A DNA stretch of 64,000 nt. Source: Pseudorhodoferax sp. Leaf265. Its GTDB lineage: Bacteria; Pseudomonadota; Gammaproteobacteria; Burkholderiales; Burkholderiaceae_C. Location: positions 62,001-126,000 of the forward strand of contig NZ_LMMT01000010.1 in the NCBI RefSeq assembly GCF_001422365.1, written 5' to 3'. Under the pieces are notes generated by a model. The model was not told the origin of the DNA. It made no database searches and worked only from the letters and a program-made list of their open reading frames with translations. The position numbers and the translations under genes were made by a program. Positions 18,876 through 27,353 of the stretch are shown piece by piece. Position 1 is the stretch's first letter; the number at the start of each line of letters is the position of its first letter.

Positions 18876-19991
18876 ATGAAAAAAGTCGCCCTAATCACCG
18901 GCATCACTGGCCAAGATGGTGCTTACCTCGCTGAATTCCTGCTGCACAAGGGCTACGAAGTGCACGGCATCAAGCGCCGCGCCTCGCTGTTCAACACCGA
19001 CCGGATCGACCACCTGTACCAGGACCCGCATGTGGAGCACCGCAACATGGTGTTGCACTATGGTGACCTCACGGACAGCACCAACCTGATCCGCATTGTC
19101 CAACAGGTGCAGCCTGACGAAATCTACAACCTAGCGGCCATGAGCCACGTGGCCGTTAGCTTTGAGACGCCCGAGTACACGGCGAACGCCGACGGCATTG
19201 GCACGCTGCGCATCCTGGAAGCGATCCGCATCCTCGGCCTGGAAAGGAAGACCCGCTTCTACCAGGCCTCCACCAGTGAGCTCTACGGCTTGGTGCAGGA
19301 GACGCCGCAGAAGGAAACTACGCCTTTTTATCCGCGCAGCCCCTATGCCGTGGCCAAGATGTACGGCTTCTGGATCACAGTGAACTACCGAGAGGCATAC
19401 GGCATCTACGCCTGCAACGGCATCCTGTTCAACCACGAGAGCCCGCTGCGCGGCGAGACCTTCGTCACGCGCAAGATAACGCGCGCTGCCGCACGCATCG
19501 CGTTGGGCCTGCAGGATTGCCTTTACCTGGGCAACCTGGATTCGCTGCGTGACTGGGGCCACGCGCGCGACTACGTCGAGATGCAGTGGTTGATGCTGCA
19601 GCAAGACCAGCCGGAGGACTTCGTCATTGCCACGGGCGTGCAGTACAGCGTGCGCCAGTTCGTGGAATTTGCAGCGAGCGAACTCGGCATCAGCTTGCGC
19701 TGGGAGGGCACCGGCGTCGAAGAGCGCGGCATCGTGACTGCGGTTGAAGGCAAGGAGGCCAAGTGCAAGGTTGGTGACGTCATCGTCAAGGTAGATCCAC
19801 GCTACTTCCGTCCCACCGAAGTCGAAACCCTGCTCGGCGATCCGACCAAGGCCAAGGAAAAGCTGGGCTGGACGCCCAAGACCACGCTGAAGGAGCTTGT
19901 GGCGGAGATGGTGCAAGCCGATTTCACCGCCGCCAAGCGCGACGCACTGGTGCGCATGGCAGGCTTCACTGCCTACGACTTCCACGAGTGA
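18876..19991 (+). CDS. gmd: GDP-mannose 4,6-dehydratase
   Basis: This 371-residue short-chain-fold enzyme converts GDP-D-mannose to GDP-4-keto-6-deoxymannose. Visible are GITGQDGAY (9-17), [18 protein letters not shown], the catalytic STSELYG (132-138) with Tyr157 and Lys161 in [10 protein letters not shown], and [16 protein letters not shown]. The ATG at 18876 was chosen over a TTG 18 bases upstream. The stop overlaps a possible GTG of fcl, so the two are coupled. An unusual stretch [20 protein letters not shown] in the C-terminal half is shared by many bacterial Gmd proteins. Confidence 0.96.
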   Translation: MKKVALITGITGQDGAYLAEFLLHKGYEVHGIKRRASLFNTDRIDHLYQDPHVEHRNMVLHYGDLTDSTNLIRIVQQVQPDEIYNLAAMSHVAVSFETPEYTANADGIGTLRILEAIRILGLERKTRFYQASTSELYGLVQETPQKETTPFYPRSPYAVAKMYGFWITVNYREAYGIYACNGILFNHESPLRGETFVTRKITRAAARIALGLQDCLYLGNLDSLRDWGHARDYVEMQWLMLQQDQPEDFVIATGVQYSVRQFVEFAASELGISLRWEGTGVEERGIVTAVEGKEAKCKVGDVIVKVDPRYFRPTEVETLLGDPTKAKEKLGWTPKTTLKELVAEMVQADFTAAKRDALVRMAGFTAYDFHE

Positions 19992-19993
19992 GC

Positions 19994-20941
19994 ATGGACA
20001 CTTCGATGATTCCCCACGACGCGACCATCTTGGTTGCGGGAGCACGCGGTATGGTGGGCTCGGCCATCGTGCGACGCCTGCAAGCCGGCGGCTACACGCA
20101 CGTTCTGGCTCCCGTACGTGCCGAACTGGACCTGCAAGATCAGGCAGCCGTGCACGCCTACCTCGCAGATCGACGGCCCGACTATGTGTTCATCGCGGCT
20201 GCCAAGGTCGGCGGTATCCAGGCGAACAACATCTACCGTGCCGAGTTCCTCTACCAGAACCTCAGCATCCAGAACAACCTGATTCACGGCGCCCACCTGG
20301 CCGGCGTGCAGCGGTTGATGTTCCTGGGCTCCAGTTGCATCTACCCAAAGCTGGCGCCGCAGCCAATCAAGGAAGATCACCTGTTAACCGGTTTGCTGGA
20401 GCCCACCAACGAGCCCTACGCCATCGCCAAGATCGCCGGCATCAAAATGTGCGAGGCGTACAACGCCCAGTACGGGCGCCAGTACACAAGCGCCATGCCG
20501 ACCAACTTGTACGGCCCCAACGACAACTACGACCTCGCGAACAGCCACGTCCTACCCGCGCTGATCCGCAAAGCGCACGAAGCCAAGCTGCGCGGCGATG
20601 TCGAGTACATGGTATGGGGCACGGGCACACCGCTGCGCGAGTTCCTGTACGTAGACGACCTAGCCGACGCCTGCGTGTTTCTGATGGAACGTGGCTTTGA
20701 CGGGCCGCTGATCAACGTGGGCGCGGGCACCGATGTCAGCATCGCCACGCTGGCCGAAACTGTGATGCGCGTGGTGGGGTTCGGCGGCCGCATCGTCTAC
20801 GACCGCAGCAAGCCTGACGGCACGCCGCGCAAGTTGATGGACTCCGGCCGGCTCAACGCCATGGGGTGGCAGCCGCGCGTGGGCCTGGAAGAAGGCATCG
20901 CGCGGTCGTACGAAGACTTCCTGGCGAAGACCCGGCACTGA
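19994..20941 (+). CDS. fcl: GDP-L-fucose synthase (GDP-4-keto-6-deoxymannose epimerase/reductase)
   Basis: This 315-residue NADPH enzyme completes GDP-L-fucose synthesis from the Gmd product. The cofactor motif is [12 protein letters not shown] (15-26). The catalytic set is Ser113/114 and Cys115 in LGSSCIYPK, plus Tyr142 and Lys146 in [31 protein letters not shown] matches the substrate loop. The start is ATG 19994; a GTG at 19988 overlapping the gmd stop as GTGA is an alternative. The gene converges on the membrane protein that ends at 20978. Confidence 0.95.
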   Translation: MDTSMIPHDATILVAGARGMVGSAIVRRLQAGGYTHVLAPVRAELDLQDQAAVHAYLADRRPDYVFIAAAKVGGIQANNIYRAEFLYQNLSIQNNLIHGAHLAGVQRLMFLGSSCIYPKLAPQPIKEDHLLTGLLEPTNEPYAIAKIAGIKMCEAYNAQYGRQYTSAMPTNLYGPNDNYDLANSHVLPALIRKAHEAKLRGDVEYMVWGTGTPLREFLYVDDLADACVFLMERGFDGPLINVGAGTDVSIATLAETVMRVVGFGGRIVYDRSKPDGTPRKLMDSGRLNAMGWQPRVGLEEGIARSYEDFLAKTRH

Positions 20942-20977
20942 AAGCGCCGGGCACGCGCTGCGGCGCCGTCGGCCGCG

Positions 20978-22606
20978 TCAACGCGCGGCGACCGATGGCG
21001 GGATTGCGCAGCAGCCCTGTGCCGCCGTGCCGGAATCGCCATCGCCGCAAGCACGCACATGTAGTTCGGCGCCATACGGCAAGACGGCGCTCTTGCGGTA
21101 CTGCGAATGGACGTAGTCCAGCAAATCCCCGTAGGTGTGGCGCAACTTAAGCCGCTCCAGATTGTCGAACGTCGCCTCGGGCGCCATGACGACGACCTTC
21201 ACGTCGGCAATAGCCTCGATGTGCTTTTTCTGGAAGGCCGAATCCCGTGCGTAGAGGTAGTACATCTCCCAGAACGGGGCCGTCAAACCCAAGTACGCGT
21301 AAACGCCCGGAAAGTGCGGCATGGCAAGCAACTGCCGATCGACAAGACCGCACTGGCGCTTGAGCTTATCGAGCGTGCTTAAGAACTCCGCCTGAGGGCT
21401 GTTGACGCGAAAGACCGACCCCGAGATGGAAATGGGCTGCGTCGATCCCGGTTGCAATGCCTCCATCCGCATGAACCGTATCCCAGGCTGGCTCGGTAGC
21501 CAAGCCAGCAGGATGACCACGACCGCCCCCGCGACGCCAGCGCGAACGGCGAAGCCACCCAAACGGTGCTCGAACCGGCAAGCATTGACTGCGGCCAGGA
21601 GCACGAATACGGGCAGGGTCGCCTGGGCGATATGGCCGAAATCGGCTCGATCAAACGCTTGTTGCAGATAAGGCAACCCAGCGCATGCCGCGGCAAAGGC
21701 GAGCAACGCGGCGGGTGGCAGCCCATCCCACCGTGTGCGGCCGCGCCACATCCAGGCGGCGACGAGTAAATAAGCCGTGGGAATCAATACGCACAGCACA
21801 CCGATCGCCGTGGCCTGCGCAAGGTCATAGGGCGAACCCTGCGTGTAGTCGATTCTCCAGACGAACGGAATCGGAACAGGAAGTTGCCACTGCGCCACCG
21901 CTTGCACAGAAGCCAGGAAACTGTTCCTGAACGCCGTATCCACCGCCAAGCGGACGATCACGGGCAGGTAGCCAACCACCACGCCAAGAGGGAACAGCAC
22001 CATCGAGGAAGCCGAGGGCCTGGCCCGGACCACAACGGTGAGATAAATGGCCAACAGCAGCGCCGTCGCGAGAAAGAAGACGCCATGGTTGCGGCCAAAC
22101 GCGGCCGCCAGACCTGCTGATACGCCAAACACGAACCACCGACCGCCGGCACGCGGTGATGTCAGGACCAAAAAAGCAACGCAGACGAGAAGCAGCGAAA
22201 TCGTCTGCTCGTAGACCTTGTGGCGTGGATAACCCAGCCCGATCGCAAGCAACACCCCGAACACAAGGCGCCACCCGAACGCGACGCGTGCTACGCCCAT
22301 GGCGTACCACGATGTGGCCAAACCCAGCGCACCGAATGCGGCCGCCGCGATCAAGAGGCTGCGCAGCCCGCCATCGCCGAGTAGAGAAAAAATCCAGCTA
22401 TTCCAGTCATACCGGCCCGGGTCGTAGGCGAAGAAGTCCCGGATCGCGAGCTCGCCCGCATGCGTTCGCTGGGACGCATACCAGAGGAGGCCCTCGTCGG
22501 CCCACCCGAAACCGACATCGCCTTGCAGAACAAACGAGGCGCAGCACATGACGAACGCAGCGATCAACGCCTCCAGCGCCAAGGACGGGCGCAGCGCCCT
22601 AAGCAT
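20978..22606 (-). CDS. Polytopic membrane protein, putative GT-C glycosyltransferase
   Basis: This 542-residue protein has about 11 hydrophobic segments and a C-terminal soluble tail (about 430-542). The first extracytoplasmic loop carries acidic residues (Asp37-Glu38 in FGWADEGLLWY) and RDFFAYDPGRYDW, the arrangement of GT-C enzymes that use polyprenyl-phosphate sugars. The start at 22606 (MLRALRPSLALEA) overlaps the methyltransferase stop by 8 bases; a TTG 30 bases upstream is possible. No named family is recognised with certainty. The upstream GtrB-like GT2 and flippase-like gene suggest it is the final transferase of a periplasmic glycosylation set. Confidence 0.65.
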   Translation of the reverse strand: MLRALRPSLALEALIAAFVMCCASFVLQGDVGFGWADEGLLWYASQRTHAGELAIRDFFAYDPGRYDWNSWIFSLLGDGGLRSLLIAAAAFGALGLATSWYAMGVARVAFGWRLVFGVLLAIGLGYPRHKVYEQTISLLLVCVAFLVLTSPRAGGRWFVFGVSAGLAAAFGRNHGVFFLATALLLAIYLTVVVRARPSASSMVLFPLGVVVGYLPVIVRLAVDTAFRNSFLASVQAVAQWQLPVPIPFVWRIDYTQGSPYDLAQATAIGVLCVLIPTAYLLVAAWMWRGRTRWDGLPPAALLAFAAACAGLPYLQQAFDRADFGHIAQATLPVFVLLAAVNACRFEHRLGGFAVRAGVAGAVVVILLAWLPSQPGIRFMRMEALQPGSTQPISISGSVFRVNSPQAEFLSTLDKLKRQCGLVDRQLLAMPHFPGVYAYLGLTAPFWEMYYLYARDSAFQKKHIEAIADVKVVVMAPEATFDNLERLKLRHTYGDLLDYVHSQYRKSAVLPYGAELHVRACGDGDSGTAAQGCCAIPPSVAAR

Positions 22607-23333
22607 GGCGTGCCACACAGAACGCGGTAAGTCCAAACAGGCGATTGCGGCCGATCAGCGGCAATTCGGCATGGCTCAAGCTGCCCAATAGCCAATTCAC
22701 GGCAGGATGGTGGCGTTTGAGTTGCGAACGCGCGCTTACATCGTCTCGGCCGACAAGGCGCTGCGACCACCGCAAGCCCGCCGCAATCGGGAAGACCGTC
22801 GCGAAGAAATAACCCGAGCGCACCAACTGCAGGCCTGCTCGGTGCACGACATCCTCGATCTGCTCCAGACGGTATCGCCGGCGGTGGCCGAGGAACACGT
22901 CATGGCCGCTCCACAGGCTCTGAAAAGCCGGCACGGAGATCAGGAAATTCGACGCACCATCCACCAACGGGATGTAGTGCCTCAGCAAGCCGACGTCGTC
23001 ATCGACGTGTTCAAGGACATCCATGAACAGCGCAAGGTTCGCCGGAACTCTCGCACCCACCTGGCGGTAGTGCACCGTGCGGCCGTCCACAGATTCTTCC
23101 CAATCTCGATCGTAGCTGGTGTCAACACACCAGATCGCACGCACCGACTCTTCTTGCAGCAGGCACTTCGAAAAGAAGCCAGACCCAGCGCCAACATCAA
23201 GAACCCCATGGAACGGAATTCCTCGCAACAGTTGCCGCACGGCGTTCGCCTTCTCCTTGTAGTACCAATGGCGGTTGATTCCCTCCCCGAGAATCTCCAG
23301 CTCTTTAAGGTCCACCTTGCGCTCCGATTCCAA
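22599..23333 (-). CDS. Class I SAM-dependent methyltransferase
   Basis: These 244 residues have motif I VLDVGAGSGFFSK (44-56), the post-motif ALFMDVLEHVDDDVGLL and ISVPAFQSLWSGHDVFLGHR, typical of Methyltransf_11/23 proteins in polysaccharide loci. The best-fitting start is a TTG at 23333, which overlaps the GT2 gene by 29 bases; a GTG 18 bases later is an alternative. It may methylate a sugar, a lipid-linked intermediate or a phosphate. It lies between the GtrB-like transferase and a GT-C candidate. Confidence 0.82.
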   Translation of the reverse strand: MESERKVDLKELEILGEGINRHWYYKEKANAVRQLLRGIPFHGVLDVGAGSGFFSKCLLQEESVRAIWCVDTSYDRDWEESVDGRTVHYRQVGARVPANLALFMDVLEHVDDDVGLLRHYIPLVDGASNFLISVPAFQSLWSGHDVFLGHRRRYRLEQIEDVVHRAGLQLVRSGYFFATVFPIAAGLRWSQRLVGRDDVSARSQLKRHHPAVNWLLGSLSHAELPLIGRNRLFGLTAFCVARHA

Positions 23334-24276
23334 AGATTCTTTTGACGACGTAGACCGGCCTCTTCTTAGTCTCGATGTAGGAACGGCTGACGTACTCGCC
23401 GATCAGACCGATCCCAAGCATCTGGACCCCACCTAGAAACGTCGTGGCGACTATCAGCGATGCATATCCTGGAACATCCACCCCCGTCACCAGCACTCGA
23501 GCGACGATGAAGGTGGCGAACGCCAGTGAGGCCATCGACACAGCCACGCCGATGTATGTCCAGGCGCGCAAAGGCGCGTTGCCAAAACTGGTCAGCGCCT
23601 CCAGGGCCAGACTCCACAGCTGCCAGATGTTGAACTTCGTGTGACCGGCGGCGCGCCGAGGTCTTTCGTAATCGACATGCGCCGCATCGAAGCCAACCCA
23701 GGCGAAGATCCCTTTCATAAACCGATGGGTCTCCGGAAGCTGGTTGACAACCTCGACTACTGATCGGTCCATCAACCGGAAGTCACCCACATTCTCCGGA
23801 ATTTTGGGATGCGACAGGCGGTTGTGGACAGCGTAGAACCACTGGGCGGTCTTGCGCTTCCACAGCGGATCGGAATTGCGATCAATGCGGCGCGCCACGA
23901 CCACGTCATGCCCTGCGCGCCATAGCTCGACCATCCTCGGAATCAGCTCCGGTGGGTCCTGCAGATCGACGTCGATCGGAACCACCACCCGCCCCACCGC
24001 CAGGTTCAACCCCGCGCTCAAGGCCGCTTCCTTCCCGAAGTTCCGGCTCAGGTCGACGACCTTGATCCGCGCATCGTGGGTGCGCAGCATGAGCAGTCGC
24101 GCAACGGTGTCATCGTCGCTGCCATCGTTGACAAAAATGATCTCGGCGTCGATCCGCGCATCTTCCCCGAGCACCTGCGTAACGCGGTGCAGGAATGGCG
24201 CGAGATTCTGGGCCTCGTTGAAGACGGGCACGACCAATGACAGCGTCAACGCTCCGCCCCGTTCGATCGCAGGCAT
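23305..24276 (-). CDS. GtrB/ArnC-like polyprenyl-phosphate glycosyltransferase (GT2)
   Basis: This 323-residue GT2 has LSLVVPVFNEAQNL, FVNDGSDDDT and the metal-binding DVDLQD (102-107), then DFRLMDRSVVEV and two C-terminal membrane helices (about 230-295), the layout of undecaprenyl-phosphate sugar synthases. These make a lipid-linked monosaccharide on the cytoplasmic face for later use outside the membrane. The start at 24276 is preceded by GGAGGG at ideal spacing; a TTG codon just before it was not chosen. It heads the run leading to the methyltransferase and the GT-C candidate. Confidence 0.9.
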   Translation of the reverse strand: MPAIERGGALTLSLVVPVFNEAQNLAPFLHRVTQVLGEDARIDAEIIFVNDGSDDDTVARLLMLRTHDARIKVVDLSRNFGKEAALSAGLNLAVGRVVVPIDVDLQDPPELIPRMVELWRAGHDVVVARRIDRNSDPLWKRKTAQWFYAVHNRLSHPKIPENVGDFRLMDRSVVEVVNQLPETHRFMKGIFAWVGFDAAHVDYERPRRAAGHTKFNIWQLWSLALEALTSFGNAPLRAWTYIGVAVSMASLAFATFIVARVLVTGVDVPGYASLIVATTFLGGVQMLGIGLIGEYVSRSYIETKKRPVYVVKRIFGIGAQGGP

Positions 24277-24342
24277 CAAACATTCCCTCCGACTAGTTGG
24301 TCATCACGCACGCAATACATCTTCGGACCGCCATGCGACCAA

Positions 24343-24362
24343 GTGACCCTCATTCTGGTCAC
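24343..24362. repeat. Perfect inverted repeat between two glycosylation genes
   Basis: GTGACC and GGTCAC flank an 8-base centre. The element spans the stop of the flippase-like gene and lies 67 bases upstream of the GtrB-like start. No T-run follows on the minus strand, so it is more likely an operator or RNA hairpin than a terminator. Confidence 0.4.
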
Positions 24363-25354
24363 GTCTCCTGCAAAGCTTGCAGTTGCCCCGAGCGCGCCGC
24401 TCTCAGATAGAACGGCAAGCCAGCCAGCCGCGACAGCGCGCCCAAGCCCTGGAACAGCAACCCGATCAGCGCGCCGTTTGCAATGCCCAGCAACTGCGAC
24501 AGAAACAAGTCGAACGCTGCCGTGCCGACGCCAAAGCCGCCGGCCACGCCGAAGATGTTGCTGAAAATCGCCAGCGGAAACACCACGAAGCCGTGGACCC
24601 AGTCCACATGGTTGCCCACGGCGCGCGCGATGCACAGCAGCGACACGCACCAGAATACGTGGTTAAACAGCGACAGGCCCAGCGCAGCCGCCATGCTGGC
24701 CGGCCGTTCGCGCAAATCGTTGAACGCACCGATTAGCGAGCGCACACGCGCGCCCCAGGCTCCACGCTCGAACAAACGCTGCATCAACGGCAGGTTGTAA
24801 AAGCGGCGCGCGCCCACGACGCGAAAGCCCAGCAGCACCCCGAAACTGGCGCCGAACAGGCAGAACACCAGCAGGTTGCGTGCCGGCATGTCGCGCACCA
24901 CGGACCATCCCAACAACACGACGATGCTGGCCAGCAGAAACAAACCCAGCAGCCCCAACACCCGGTCGAACAGCACCGACATGACCGCCCGCGTGCGCAT
25001 GCCAGCGCCGACATGCTTGATCACGTAACCGGCCTTGATGATGTCGCCCCCGTTCGAACTGGGCATAGCCAGGTCGAAGAACGAACCGATCATGGTCCAT
25101 CGCAGCGCCTCGCGGAAGCTCACCTCCACGCCCTGACTGCGCAGCAGGATCTGGAAACGGTAGGACACCACCGCAAATGGTGGCAGCATCAGCAGGAAGG
25201 CAGCCAGCAGCCACGGCCAGGTTTCCTCCAGATGCAGCAGCGCGCCGGTGTTGACCCGATTGAACGCGAACAGCAGGCCCATGACCACGGCAGCGATCAA
25301 GAGCTTGAACCAGACCGACCCCACCACCCGGCTCAGCCCCCTAGCGGCAGCCAT
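24359..25354 (-). CDS. LPG-synthase-TM/UPF0104-type membrane protein, putative lipid-sugar flippase
   Basis: This 331-residue protein has about eight membrane segments and the family text SYRFQILLRSQG, MPSSNGGDIIKAGYV and GVAGGFGVGTAAFDLFLSQL. It is the flippase-like domain found in lysyl-phosphatidylglycerol synthases, here without the catalytic soluble domain. In glycan loci such proteins often sit beside GtrB-like GT2 genes and are suspected of moving polyprenyl-phosphate sugars. It is 3 bases after the GT2 at 25358-26044, so it is cotranscribed with that gene and the flavoprotein. Confidence 0.85.
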   Translation of the reverse strand: MAAARGLSRVVGSVWFKLLIAAVVMGLLFAFNRVNTGALLHLEETWPWLLAAFLLMLPPFAVVSYRFQILLRSQGVEVSFREALRWTMIGSFFDLAMPSSNGGDIIKAGYVIKHVGAGMRTRAVMSVLFDRVLGLLGLFLLASIVVLLGWSVVRDMPARNLLVFCLFGASFGVLLGFRVVGARRFYNLPLMQRLFERGAWGARVRSLIGAFNDLRERPASMAAALGLSLFNHVFWCVSLLCIARAVGNHVDWVHGFVVFPLAIFSNIFGVAGGFGVGTAAFDLFLSQLLGIANGALIGLLFQGLGALSRLAGLPFYLRAARSGQLQALQET

Positions 25355-25357
25355 GGC

Positions 25358-26044
25358 TTACTCCTTGCGACGCAGTTCGAACCACAAATAGGCCAGCAGG
25401 CGCTTGCCCGTCGGCCAGATCTTGAAATGCGTCTCGCCGTAGCCGCGCGCCAGTTCCTGCGTGGGGAACTCGCAACGCGCCAGTCGCAGCTTGTACGAAC
25501 GCGCCACCATCTCGATGTCGATGGACAGGCCGTGGTCGAGCACCTTCATCGCGGCGAAGGCCTGGCGGTTCCAGCCCTTGAAGCCATGCAGCACGTCGCG
25601 CACCATCGGCCCCTCGCGCCGCCAGACCAGCGCCGCCAGCCCGGCCAGGCCCAGCACAGCCCACTTGCGGGGTCGCAGCAGATGGACGTCCTCCTCATTG
25701 ACGGAACCCGGCATCTGCCGGCTGGCCACCACGAGTTGCTTGCCAGCATCGAACAGGGGCCTGAACTTCAGCACATCCTCGACCGGCAGCGTGCCCTTGG
25801 CGAAGAACACCACCACCGCGTCGCCTGTCGCCACATTATTGGCGTGCACATAGGCGGCATTGAGGCCGCGCTTGGGCTGGCGATGCACCGGAATGCCCAT
25901 GGACTCCAGGTACTCCGCCGTTCCATCGGTGCTGCCACCGTCCACGGCGAAGACCTCGTCGAACTGGTCCAGCGGCAGCTTGGGCACGTCGGCCTGGCAG
26001 CCCTGCAATTCATTCCAGACGATCAGACACAGGGAAACCTTCAC
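25358..26044 (-). CDS. Glycosyltransferase family 2
   Basis: This 228-residue GT2 has SLCLIVWNEL, the nucleotide-binding AVDGGSTDGTAEYL (about 33-46), RGLNAAYVHANNVATGD and an RGYGETHFKIWPTGKR segment near the C-terminus. The start is GTG, overlapping the stop of the upstream flavoprotein as GTGA. One hydrophobic segment (VLGLAGLAALVW) is near the middle. Acceptor and donor are not deducible. The tight three-gene arrangement with the flavoprotein and flippase-like gene suggests a dedicated sugar branch. Confidence 0.82.
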   Translation of the reverse strand: MKVSLCLIVWNELQGCQADVPKLPLDQFDEVFAVDGGSTDGTAEYLESMGIPVHRQPKRGLNAAYVHANNVATGDAVVVFFAKGTLPVEDVLKFRPLFDAGKQLVVASRQMPGSVNEEDVHLLRPRKWAVLGLAGLAALVWRREGPMVRDVLHGFKGWNRQAFAAMKVLDHGLSIDIEMVARSYKLRLARCEFPTQELARGYGETHFKIWPTGKRLLAYLWFELRRKE

Positions 26045-27258
26045 GCGCGCGCTCCCTGGCCGGTCAGATCACGCGCCACTTGCAGCGCCTCGGCCACAGC
26101 CACGTCGGAGTTCATGTGCTCCCACCGGCCCCAGCGCCCTATGCCCACGATACCGCAGGTCTTGGCCCATTGCAGGATGCGCGCCACTGCCTCGGGCTTG
26201 CCCAACGTGTTGATGGGGTAGGCGTACTCGTTGTGGAAGCGCACGCCGTCGGTAGGCTTGGACCGCGTAGCGTTGGTCTCGGTCCAGTAGCCCTTGGCAT
26301 TCTTCGCAAAGTTGGAACGCAGCAGCGCGCGGTGGTACGGCACCGACTCGTCGGGCTCGTAGGTCCAGTGCGACGGGCTGTCCAGCGTGTCGGGCACGTA
26401 GTCCACGTCGATTGGCGCGTTGCGCAGCGTGCGCACGTCATCGACCACCGCCTGCGGCAGCTTGGCCGCTTCGAGCCAGCAGGTCCAGGGCACGGAGGAC
26501 ACGATGGTCTCGGCTTTCCAGCGGCCGTTGACGACGCGGTTCTCCAGGTCCACGCTCTGCAGCGCGCAACCCGTCACCAGCGAGTCACCCAGGGCCACGC
26601 CCATGCGGCGCCAGACCTCGCCATAGCCGAACTCCTTGGGATACAGGAAGGTGCCGTGCGCCGGCAGCGCGCCCATGGGCTTGCCCTCCAGGCAGCTCAA
26701 CAGCGTCTCGCGGAACGACACGTCGGGTAGTTTGTAGAGCCAGTAGGTGCCCAGGGCATCCGGGTGCATCGACCAGATCTTGCGGTTGTAGGGCAGCATG
26801 TATTCCTGCGCGATGCGCTGGCCCAGCTTCCACTCGATCCAGGCCGCAAAGGACTCGGGCATGGGCTCGCCGCGCACGCAGCCGGCCTGGGCGATCGACT
26901 CCAGGTAGTCGGCCTGCACCTCCACCGGGAACTGCCATAGGTTGGCCTCCAGCGGGTGGTCCACCTCCATGCCGCGCAGCCGGATCTTGGAGACGCGGTC
27001 GAACAGCGCCCATTCGTCGCGCGGCATGAAGCGGAAGATGAAGTCCAGCACCTCCTTGCGGCGCAGGTCTAGGAAGTGGCCACCGCCAATATCCAGCGGC
27101 GCGCCATCAACTTCTTCAGAACGGCACAGACCGCCCGAAATAGCCTCTTTCTCCAACACCACGATCTCTTCGCGGGCAATGCCGGCCTCGATCAGCGAAT
27201 GCGCCAATGTCAGGCCGCTGGGGCCTGCGCCCAGAATCATGTATTTCTTTTGAATCAT
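26041..27258 (-). CDS. FAD/NAD-binding oxidoreductase of the NAD_binding_8/UGM-like superfamily
   Basis: These 405 residues have the dinucleotide motif YMILGAGPSGLTLAHSL (6-22), VVLEKEAISGGLCRSEE, and the downstream LDIGGGHFLD, as in protoporphyrinogen oxidase and UDP-galactopyranose mutase relatives. YNRKIWSMHPDALGTYWLYK and IVGIGRWGRWEHMNSD near the C-terminus are recognisable in uncharacterised O-antigen flavoproteins. It could be a UDP-sugar mutase or an oxidoreductase acting on a lipid-linked sugar; the sequence does not decide. The upstream gap is AT-rich, so it may begin a transcript. Confidence 0.75.
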   Translation of the reverse strand: MIQKKYMILGAGPSGLTLAHSLIEAGIAREEIVVLEKEAISGGLCRSEEVDGAPLDIGGGHFLDLRRKEVLDFIFRFMPRDEWALFDRVSKIRLRGMEVDHPLEANLWQFPVEVQADYLESIAQAGCVRGEPMPESFAAWIEWKLGQRIAQEYMLPYNRKIWSMHPDALGTYWLYKLPDVSFRETLLSCLEGKPMGALPAHGTFLYPKEFGYGEVWRRMGVALGDSLVTGCALQSVDLENRVVNGRWKAETIVSSVPWTCWLEAAKLPQAVVDDVRTLRNAPIDVDYVPDTLDSPSHWTYEPDESVPYHRALLRSNFAKNAKGYWTETNATRSKPTDGVRFHNEYAYPINTLGKPEAVARILQWAKTCGIVGIGRWGRWEHMNSDVAVAEALQVARDLTGQGARA

Positions 27259-27353
27259 AAAACTACTAAATATTAATCCGAGTTGTCGGGCTGAATGAAA
27301 CGGTTGTCAGCTAATAGACGCCCGAAAAAACATAGGTGACGGATGCGCTCACA

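Noticed and set aside
20942..20977. Terminator between fcl and the GT-C candidate
   Set aside because: The gap is GC-rich with partial self-complementarity but no T-run on either strand.
26041..27258. Naming the flavoprotein a UDP-galactopyranose mutase
   Set aside because: Only the FAD-binding part is shared; the UGM substrate-binding segments could not be recognised.
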